From Planctomycetota bacterium (lineage in GTDB: Bacteria; Planctomycetota; UBA1135; GCA-002686595), in NCBI GenBank assembly GCA_029259675.1, contig JAJDES010000243.1:1-18348 (forward strand): 18,348 bases of DNA. The letters are read 5' to 3'. The notes under the pieces were generated by a model. The model saw only the letters and a program-made list of their open reading frames with translations. It was not told the DNA's origin and searched no databases. Shown piece after piece: positions 7,437-13,420 of the stretch; the first letter of the stretch is position 1; each line of letters opens with the position of its first letter. The translations under genes and the position numbers were made by a program.

Positions 7437-8477
7437 GTGAGTTCCAAGACCCCTCTGACGTACAAGAACGCTGGCGTTGATATCGACGCCCAAAACGAAG
7501 CTCTAGCCCAAGCGCGGGAGTCCATCCTGCAAAGTTCCACGCCCGGGGTACTCGGGAATGTGGGCGCTTTCGGCGGTCTGTTCGATCCGGCCAAGGCCGG
7601 CTGCCGCGATGCGGTATTGGTCAGCAGCGCCGACGGTGTCGGCACCAAGCTCGACGTGGCTAAGCGCGCCGGTATTTACGGCACCGTCGGTCGCGACCTG
7701 GTGCAGCACTGCATCAATGACATCTTGGTCCAAGGCGCACGGCCCTTGTTCTTCATGGATTATGTCGGAACCGGCAGACTCGAGCCGCATGTGGTTTCGG
7801 CTTTGATTCGCGGCTGCGCGGAGGCCTGCAAGGACAACGGTCTGGCACTTCTCGGAGGCGAAACGGCTGAGATGCCCGGCCTCTACCGCGACGGTGATTT
7901 CGATCTCGTGGGCTTTATTGTCGGCGCAGTGGAACGCGATCGCATTCTGGACGGAAGCCGCGTCGAAGCTGGTCAACATCTAATCGGCCTGCGCTCAGCC
8001 GGTTTGCACACCAACGGCTATTCATTGGCCCGGCGGATTTTCTTTGATGAGTTGAAGCTCGATTTGAATGACCGACCCGAGCCACTGGGCGGCGCCAGCG
8101 TTTGCGAAGCGCTTTTGGCTCCGCACCTCTCGTACTTGGAATTGCTGTGGCCGCTCCTGGAGCAGGACCAGTTGGCGGCCATGGCTCACATCACCGGCGG
8201 CGGATTGCTGGACAACTTGCCTCGCGTGCTGGGTCAGCACGATGCCCACATAGCCTGCGACAGTTGGACTCCGGGCGGCCTGTTTCAAATGCTTGTGCAA
8301 GGCGGAAACATGGAGCGAGACGAAGCTTTCCGGGCCTTTAACATGGGCATCGGTATGGTCTTGATCGTACCGGATGAACATCGCGCAGCCGTGTGCGCGC
8401 ACTTGGAGAGTAAGGGCGAAGACGTTTACGCCCTGGGTCGCGTGGAGGCCGGCAAGGGCCAGGTGCACTTGCATTGA
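7437..8477 (+). CDS. purM: Phosphoribosylformylglycinamidine cyclo-ligase (AIR synthetase)
   Basis: This cytoplasmic enzyme uses ATP to close the imidazole ring of formylglycinamidine ribonucleotide, making aminoimidazole ribonucleotide in purine synthesis. The 346 residues match the usual length. Motifs in order are YKNAGVDID (9-17), DGVGTKLDVA (66-75), HCINDI (91-96), GGETAEMPG (140-148), SAGLHTNGYSLARR (187-200), HITGGGLLDNLPRVL and AFNMGIGMVLIV. The start is GTG 7437 with GGAG 8 nt upstream, which puts the YKNAGVDID motif at its typical position. The stop codon lies inside a 4-nt overlap (TTGA) with the next gene, which suggests translational coupling. Other purine genes are not seen in the window. 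Confidence 0.97.
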   Translation: MSSKTPLTYKNAGVDIDAQNEALAQARESILQSSTPGVLGNVGAFGGLFDPAKAGCRDAVLVSSADGVGTKLDVAKRAGIYGTVGRDLVQHCINDILVQGARPLFFMDYVGTGRLEPHVVSALIRGCAEACKDNGLALLGGETAEMPGLYRDGDFDLVGFIVGAVERDRILDGSRVEAGQHLIGLRSAGLHTNGYSLARRIFFDELKLDLNDRPEPLGGASVCEALLAPHLSYLELLWPLLEQDQLAAMAHITGGGLLDNLPRVLGQHDAHIACDSWTPGGLFQMLVQGGNMERDEAFRAFNMGIGMVLIVPDEHRAAVCAHLESKGEDVYALGRVEAGKGQVHLH

Positions 8478-9256
8478 GTGGTGCCATTGCAATTTTGGCC
8501 TGCGCCATTCTGAACGGCGCCGCCCTTGTGGGAGCAGGTCCTGCTCCGCTGTCTCGCCAGCTTCCAGCGGAGTCTGCGAGTGCATTGGAATTCACAGCCG
8601 CCGGCGCGCAGGACGAAGCACAAGCCGATCCAGCATTGACGCTCTGGCAAGAGTTCGAAGAGCTGGACACACTTCAACCCGACCTGGACCGGGCCGCGAA
8701 ATTGCGAGATCGAATGGCTCTGGCGATTTCCCTTCAAAGCGAGGATTTGTCTCCCTCACAATTGGGGTTGGCGTTTCGAGCCGCGCGCTCGGCTGCCCTT
8801 TGGCTCGAATTCGATGGTCCTGGAGGCGCCATTGCGCTGCAGCACCTTCTGCACCAAAAGAACGGAGCGGACTGGACGGCCGTCAACTTGGCCCTAAGTC
8901 TGGAGCGAGTGGGAGACTTCGATGGAGCCGCGGCCGTGCTCGAAGAGCAGACTTGGAGGGGGGCAGCCAGCCCGCTGATCATGACGCGGCAGGGCTTGGG
9001 TCTTATCGCCAGGGGGCGTATGCGGGCCGGTCGAGCGCGCTTGTCGATCGCCATGGCGCGCGGATCCGACGATGCGGAAATCACCCTGGCTCGGCTCGAC
9101 CTCAGCAGCGGCCGACGCGTAGAAGCATTGAAAGGCTTTTCCGCCGTACTTTCGCGATCCGACGCGGGCGCTTGGTCCCGGCGAGGGTACGGGATGGCTC
9201 TTTTGGGGCCCGATCCCGTCCTTACCAAGCCGACACCTGCCAGCAAACACAATTGA
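8474..9256 (+). CDS. Hypothetical exported TPR-like protein coupled to purM
   Basis: I do not recognise a named family. The 260-residue protein starts at TTG 8474, inside the TTGA overlap with the purM stop; no in-frame ATG occurs for about 80 codons. The N-terminus is hydrophobic and signal-like (AIAILACAILNGAALVGAGPAP) but lacks basic residues, so export is uncertain. Helical, Ala/Leu-rich repeat-like stretches follow: LGLAFRAARSAALWLEF (about 97-113), AVNLALSLERVGDFDGAAAV (about 135-155), LIARGRMRAGRARLSIAMAR and LARLDLSSGRRVEALKGFSAV. These have TPR/SEL1-like helix-turn-helix spacing and suggest a protein-binding scaffold. A GTG further in is possible as a start but would remove the hydrophobic segment. 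Confidence 0.7.
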   Translation: MSGAIAILACAILNGAALVGAGPAPLSRQLPAESASALEFTAAGAQDEAQADPALTLWQEFEELDTLQPDLDRAAKLRDRMALAISLQSEDLSPSQLGLAFRAARSAALWLEFDGPGGAIALQHLLHQKNGADWTAVNLALSLERVGDFDGAAAVLEEQTWRGAASPLIMTRQGLGLIARGRMRAGRARLSIAMARGSDDAEITLARLDLSSGRRVEALKGFSAVLSRSDAGAWSRRGYGMALLGPDPVLTKPTPASKHN

Positions 9257-9337
9257 AACTCGCCTTCGATCACTGACTATCACCACGCGGAAGCCAGCGC
9301 GAAATGCGCGCCTAGTTCACCACCGCGGCCACACTTC

Positions 9338-9353
9338 GCACGTTGGGACGTGC
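9338..9353. repeat. Perfect 6-4-6 inverted repeat upstream of the hydrolase-like gene
   Basis: GCACGT and ACGTGC pair around TGGG, 22 nt before the hydrolase-like ATG. A smaller GCGC/GCGC pair lies just upstream near 9298-9310. With no T-tract it is not an ordinary terminator. An operator or a leader hairpin is possible. Confidence 0.5.
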
Positions 9354-9374
9354 AGAACATCCCAAAACCCATTG

Positions 9375-10664
9375 ATGACTATGTTTCAAGCAGCAACCAA
9401 GCGGCCGGTACGAACCACTCCAAAAACTGCATTCCTTAGAACTGCATTGCTTTTCGGGGGCCTGGTTCTGGTGGGCGCCGACCGTGCCCAAGCCGATCAA
9501 CAGTTGAAAGCTACGGATCACAAGAAACTGGCAAAAAACGTAGCGGAGTACTTCGAGGCCGTGGCCGACAAGGACGGCATCAGCGATGCTCTGGCCGATC
9601 TCAACAAGAACGTGGAGAAGATCGAGAAGAAGGCCAAAGGCGTGCCCTTTCTCTCGATGGTCGAGGACATCGAGCAGGTCTTTTATCTTTCGAAGGAGTA
9701 CTCCAGTTCGATACGCAAAGGCCGGGTGAGCACCGAAACCGAACCTTTCTTCAAAGGTGGTGATGTCGAATTTGCCTACCACGCGCCGAAGACGTACAAG
9801 GACTCCAAGGGCCCCTATCCGGTTCTCTTTTGCGTTCCCGATCAGGGCGTTAGCCCCGAAGAGGATCTCAATACAAATTGGCAGGATGCTGATTTGCGCG
9901 GGGGGACGATCATCTTTTCGATCGGCATGCCCGCGGACGCGGAGGTGCAAAACACCGTTGAGGGAGGAGTCGGCCGTTTGATGACGGTGGTGCGCTTTGC
10001 CAGAAAAAACTTCGCGCTCGATGCCAACCGCTACTTTGTCGCGGGTCGCGGATCCGGAGTGGCGACGGCCATGCACACGGCCGACATCTTTCCGTCGGTC
10101 TTTGCGGGCGTGATTGGGCGCGCCGGCGACATGCAGCCCCTATCAACCGGGAACTTCCTGAACCAGCCGACTTACTTCGCAGGCGGCGGTGCGCACTGCA
10201 CAGCGTTCGAAGCCGAGGCCAAGGAAAAGGGGTGGGAGAATGTGACTTTGGACCCTGAGGGGACGGAAGCCGATGCGGCAGCGTGGATGAGCACAACCGC
10301 GCGCAATGCCAATCCGAAACAAGTTGCGATTCAACCCAATTCGCTCTTTTGCTCCAGCTCGGCCTGGCTTTCGATCAGTGGTTTCGAGGCCGGGCAAGGT
10401 GCCAAAATTGAAGCCAAAATCGAGGACAACACCATCACTATCGACGGCGAGGGAATCGGCCAAGTGACACTGTTCGCCAACGACCTTTTGCTGGACATGG
10501 ATAAGCCGGTGACTGTGATTTGCAATGGTGTCAAGCATGAGAAAACTCTCCCGCGTAGCATGACCACGACCCTCGATCTGGCTGTCAGCATCAACGATTG
10601 GGGACGCGTTTACACTGCGACTCACTATTACGAGATGCCCACCATGGCCGTCGAAGGCGAGTAG
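9375..10664 (+). CDS. Secreted alpha/beta-hydrolase-like protein with degenerate nucleophile elbow
   Basis: This is a 429-residue protein. A basic N-region and hydrophobic core (ALLFGGLVLVGA) end in AQA-DQ, a good signal peptidase I site after residue 40. A coiled, Lys/Glu-rich segment covers about 42-115. The middle (about 125-300) reads like an esterase/depolymerase alpha/beta-hydrolase: PYPVLFCVPDQG, GGTIIFSIGMP, then YFVAGRGSGVATAMHTADIF and FAGVIGRAGDM. The elbow expected as G-x-S-x-G appears as G224-R-G226-S227-G228, with Gly at the nucleophile position and Ser one later. The C-terminal part (about 330-425) is beta-rich with DMDKPVTVICNG. A non-catalytic binding role is therefore plausible. 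ATG 9375 is chosen; TTG 9372 and ATG 9381 are alternatives, and none has a clear ribosome site. It lies between the TPR-like gene and the synthase gene. Confidence 0.82.
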   Translation: MTMFQAATKRPVRTTPKTAFLRTALLFGGLVLVGADRAQADQQLKATDHKKLAKNVAEYFEAVADKDGISDALADLNKNVEKIEKKAKGVPFLSMVEDIEQVFYLSKEYSSSIRKGRVSTETEPFFKGGDVEFAYHAPKTYKDSKGPYPVLFCVPDQGVSPEEDLNTNWQDADLRGGTIIFSIGMPADAEVQNTVEGGVGRLMTVVRFARKNFALDANRYFVAGRGSGVATAMHTADIFPSVFAGVIGRAGDMQPLSTGNFLNQPTYFAGGGAHCTAFEAEAKEKGWENVTLDPEGTEADAAAWMSTTARNANPKQVAIQPNSLFCSSSAWLSISGFEAGQGAKIEAKIEDNTITIDGEGIGQVTLFANDLLLDMDKPVTVICNGVKHEKTLPRSMTTTLDLAVSINDWGRVYTATHYYEMPTMAVEGE

Positions 10665-10685
10665 CTCTCGGGTTGACGTCCGGGC

Positions 10686-10737
10686 CCTGGGCGGCACGGC
10701 CGGAACGGTGCTGCCGCATGCGGGCGAGTGGCCCAGG
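10686..10737 (+). promoter_or_regulatory. Structured leader before the synthase-like gene
   Basis: CCTGGGC (10686-10692) pairs with GCCCAGG (10731-10737). Inside lie CGGCA/TGCCG arms (10692-10696 and 10712-10716) and a perfect CCGCATGCGG palindrome (10714-10723). These can form alternative folds. The structure ends 35 nt before the ATG. It could be a leader element or a transcript 3'-end structure of the hydrolase-like gene. Confidence 0.4.
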
Positions 10738-10772
10738 CTGTGCCTGCATACGCGCAATCGGAAGCAGACTAG

Positions 10773-12470
10773 ATGACCGCCCCTGAAGCCAAGAATCCCG
10801 AATTGCGCGAGTCGACTCCAACGAGAGCGCGGTCCGTCAGCGGGCTTTATGCAATCGCGTTGGCCGGGGGCGCGGGAACCATGTCGGTGGAGCTCGCTGC
10901 CGTGCGCGTCCTGTCTCCGTGGTACGGAACGAGCTTAGTCGTTTGGACGAACGTTCTGGAAGTGATCCTGCTGGGGCTGGCCATTGGATACTTGGCCGGC
11001 GCACGCTTGGCGGGAAGCCCGCGTCCACTGCGATCCTTGGCCCTGAGCTTGGCCGTCGGCGCGGTCTTCACGGCCTGCATACCCAGCTTGGCCGCCCCCG
11101 TGTGCGAGGCCTTTTTGCCCAGTGGTTTGCCATTGCATGAGGCCGCGAGTTTGCTGTTGTGGGGGAGTTTGGCCGCGGCCTTGATTCTGTTTCTGCCGCC
11201 GGCAATCGTGCTCGGCACTGTCGGTCCCTTGGCCACCGAGGAAGTTCAACGCCGAACGGGCCGCAGCGCCGGTGAAGCCGGCGGACGCGTGCTCGCGGCT
11301 TCCACCCTCGGAAGTGTTGTCGGCGCCTTCGCCACCAGTCACTTCGCTTTGCCCTTCGGCTTGCAGGCCACGTTGCTGGGTTGCGCCGCCATCTTGGCCT
11401 CGGCCAGTGCGGCCACCTGGTTGCTCGTGCGGGCGGGTTCCGGCGCGCGCACGGGCGCTGGACCACTCGCGATTTTGCTATCGGCCTTTGGAATTTCGGC
11501 CGGGACCAGCCGCTACGACCTGCCTGAACTTCCCGAAGGTGTAAGCATTCTTGAGTCCGCGGAATCGGTCTATCAGTCGGTGCGCGTCGTGCAGGACAAG
11601 CGCTTTGGAACGCAATTGCGGCAGCTGCAAGTAAACGAGGGCTTCGATTCCTTTCAATCCGTTTGGCAGCCGAACCTCGGCCTCCTGGGCGAGGGCTTTT
11701 ATTACGATGACTTCGTCTTGCCCATTTGGTGGAGTTCTTTCGAAAACCAACTTGAGGGCCGCAGCGCACCGACTCCCTGGCGCGTGCTTTGCTTGGGCTT
11801 TGGCGCGGGTACCGTTTGGCGTGTTTTGAGCGGAGCGAAACCGCCCGGCGTCGAACTGCAAATGGACGGGGTTGAAATCGACACGGAGATCACCCGCTTG
11901 GGACGCAAGTGGTTTGACTTGCCGACGGACACCACTCGCCTGCGCATCATCAGCGGCTTGGATGCCCGCTTTGCCACGCGCCAATTGGAAGGTCCCTACG
12001 AGCAAATTGTGCTCGACGCCTATACCAACCAGGTCGAGATTCCCCTGCACTTGGCAACCGTCGAGTATTTGGAACAATTAGAGCAACGTTTGATTCCCGG
12101 CGGTTGGTTGTGTGCCAATGTCGGCGGCTTTGGCATGGACGATCCCGTGGTCGTGGCCCTGGCCGAAACCATGGCAACCGCCTTCGAGCAATCGGTGTTG
12201 GTTACGCGGGTGCCCAGCGCCCGCAATTATTCCGTGTTCGCTCGTCGCGACCGGGCGCCCATAGGTCCCGCAGATCCTGCCTGGCAATTCGGAGGCGACG
12301 TGGCCGCTCAGTTGCTGCAGGCGCGCAGCATGCCGGGTGCGTGGAAATGGATTGAACCGACTCAGGTCGCGCACGTCCTGCGCGACGGTTCCAATGGCTT
12401 GGATCGCCTGCAGCAGGAATCCATGCGCACCGGACGCGAGCGATTAATGCACGGAAGCTCGGGAGACTGA
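10773..12470 (+). CDS. Membrane-fused spermidine-synthase-like methyltransferase-fold protein
   Basis: The 565-residue protein has an N-terminal polytopic membrane half (about residues 23-245, six or seven hydrophobic segments) fused to a cytoplasmic Rossmann domain of the spermidine synthase superfamily. The latter shows VYQSVRVVQDKRFGTQLRQL (266-285), LCLGFGAGT (339-347) as nucleotide motif I, MDGVEID (364-370), LDARF and IVLDAYTNQVEIPLHL (412-427). This layout is known in 'fused MFS/spermidine synthase' proteins, whose substrates are mostly unknown. The typical DxxD aminopropyl-transfer motif is not clear: D415-A-Y-T-N lacks the second acid. Classical spermidine synthesis is therefore not assured. 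ATG 10773 has GGAAG about 9 nt upstream. Its stop overlaps the next start (TGATG), so the downstream TPR protein is probably made in proportion. Confidence 0.88.
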   Translation: MTAPEAKNPELRESTPTRARSVSGLYAIALAGGAGTMSVELAAVRVLSPWYGTSLVVWTNVLEVILLGLAIGYLAGARLAGSPRPLRSLALSLAVGAVFTACIPSLAAPVCEAFLPSGLPLHEAASLLLWGSLAAALILFLPPAIVLGTVGPLATEEVQRRTGRSAGEAGGRVLAASTLGSVVGAFATSHFALPFGLQATLLGCAAILASASAATWLLVRAGSGARTGAGPLAILLSAFGISAGTSRYDLPELPEGVSILESAESVYQSVRVVQDKRFGTQLRQLQVNEGFDSFQSVWQPNLGLLGEGFYYDDFVLPIWWSSFENQLEGRSAPTPWRVLCLGFGAGTVWRVLSGAKPPGVELQMDGVEIDTEITRLGRKWFDLPTDTTRLRIISGLDARFATRQLEGPYEQIVLDAYTNQVEIPLHLATVEYLEQLEQRLIPGGWLCANVGGFGMDDPVVVALAETMATAFEQSVLVTRVPSARNYSVFARRDRAPIGPADPAWQFGGDVAAQLLQARSMPGAWKWIEPTQVAHVLRDGSNGLDRLQQESMRTGRERLMHGSSGD

Positions 12471-13108
12471 TGGTTTCCCACCAGCGCGAGAACTTAGTCG
12501 TAGGAAGCGAGTTGCCCTCGCAGCGGCGCCGACCTTGCGCAAAGTGTTTCGCGCTCTGCATCCCACTCTGGCTGTCACTCAGCTTGTTTCCACCAAGTTC
12601 CCTCCAGGCTGCGCAGCAGTCCATCGCAGGACGCGACGCGGCCTTGGCGCTGCTCCAGAGCGGGCAGTTGGTGTCGGCTCTGGAAGCCGCCGAAGCGGAG
12701 CCCGATCCGCTCCTGCGCAAACTCGCCATTGCCGAAGTTTATTTCCAAGCCCGCGACTTCCCCGCCTGCTTGCAAGCCTGCGAGGGGGCACTGAAATTGG
12801 ATTCCAGTCACTTGCTCACTCTGTGGGTCGCGGCTCGCGCTGCCCTGTGGCTGCAGGATGGAATGCGGGCGGACAAGTATGCGGAGCGACTGCGAGCTGA
12901 CGCGCTAGCCGACAGCGACTTGAGCAACGAGCAGCGCGCGGCTTGGATAGCGGCCGCTGATGATTACAGCTCGCAGGCCGGGGACTGGTTGCAAAAAAAC
13001 TCCAAACGCGACTCCGCCCTGGTCCGTTCCAAAGCTACGGCGTCCGTTGCCGGCGTTTTGCTCGTGGGCGCCTTCTTCGCGCTTCTAAGGAATCGCAAGG
13101 CAGGGTAG
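12470..13108 (+). CDS. Hypothetical membrane-anchored TPR protein
   Basis: This 212-residue protein is not recognised by name. A basic N-region (about 1-23) precedes a hydrophobic segment (about 27-45) ending in SLQA-AQ, a plausible signal peptide cleavage after residue 48. TPR-like helical pairs follow at about 55-145 (AALALLQSGQLVSALEAAEA, LAIAEVYFQARDFPACLQAC, LLTLWVAARAALWLQDG). A second hydrophobic helix at 190-207 and a basic tail (RNRKAG) look like a C-terminal membrane anchor, so the TPR part probably faces outward. The ATG overlaps the synthase stop by one base (TGATG), which strongly supports this start. A role as partner or scaffold for the upstream synthase is an inference from coupling only. 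Confidence 0.8.
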   Translation: MVSHQRENLVVGSELPSQRRRPCAKCFALCIPLWLSLSLFPPSSLQAAQQSIAGRDAALALLQSGQLVSALEAAEAEPDPLLRKLAIAEVYFQARDFPACLQACEGALKLDSSHLLTLWVAARAALWLQDGMRADKYAERLRADALADSDLSNEQRAAWIAAADDYSSQAGDWLQKNSKRDSALVRSKATASVAGVLLVGAFFALLRNRKAG

Positions 13109-13335
13109 GGGACTCACGCAAAGAGCATCCACTAGGCTTTCCATCGGGAGCCCAAGGGCCCGGAATCCAAAGCGCGGGATCGTCACCGCTGACGCGCCCC
13201 ATCGTCTCCACGGGTGGCGTTCAGAGGTAGCTCAGCCTATTTGGTTCACTCGGGTCCTCGCAAGCGCGCACGACAGTAGCTCGGTTCACAGTTCTCCTCG
13301 AGAACCGACTCATCTGCGAACAAGCAGCGGACACG

Positions 13336-13370
13336 AAAAAGCGACTGACTGGACGAATCCAGCCAGTCGC
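13336..13370 (-). terminator. Rho-independent terminator of the HEAT-repeat gene
   Basis: On the minus strand GCGACTG-G-CTGGA (13370-13358) pairs with TCCAG-T-CAGTCGC (13353-13341), leaving a TTCG tetraloop extended by flanking pairs and one G/T position. A run of five T residues follows at 13340-13336. It starts 50 nt after the HEAT gene stop. The plus-strand side lacks a T-tract, so it acts mainly for the minus strand. Confidence 0.9.
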
Positions 13371-13387
13371 CTTGGACAGACTTTCGA

Positions 13388-13417
13388 GATCCCTAGGGGA
13401 TCAATAGAAGCTATTGA
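13388..13417 (-). repeat. Two consecutive perfect short hairpins in the HEAT-gene 3' region
   Basis: GATCCC/GGGATC with a 3-nt loop spans 13388-13402. TCAATAG/CTATTGA with a 3-nt loop spans 13401-13417, overlapping by two bases. They lie between the stop codon (13421) and the terminator. They could protect the mRNA 3' end or bind a protein. Confidence 0.6.
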
Positions 13418-13420
13418 GCA

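Larger units (their letters stand above)
13109..13420. other. 312-bp non-coding region between convergent genes, rich in hairpins
   Basis: No credible gene is present. It holds CGTCA/TGACG around CCGC (13181-13194), GTTCTC/GAGAAC around CTC (13291-13305), the intrinsic terminator for the HEAT gene (13336-13370), and two more hairpins next to its stop codon (13388-13417). GTAGCTC and GGTTCAC occur twice: split by 9 nt at 13227-13249 and contiguous at 13276-13289. Confidence 0.5.

Noticed and set aside
10673..10678. TTGACG as a -35 box upstream of the synthase-like gene
   Set aside because: No -10-like hexamer lies 15-19 bp downstream; the region there is GC-rich. The same holds for TTGACG on the minus strand at 5175-5170.
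12890..13108. PEP-CTERM-like sorting tail in the TPR protein
   Set aside because: There is a terminal helix with basic residues, but no PEP or similar motif before it.
13220..13310. tRNA-like motifs (GTAGCTCAG and GGTTCAC)
   Set aside because: No acceptor stem, anticodon arm or CCA-adjacent end can be drawn, so I do not call a tRNA.
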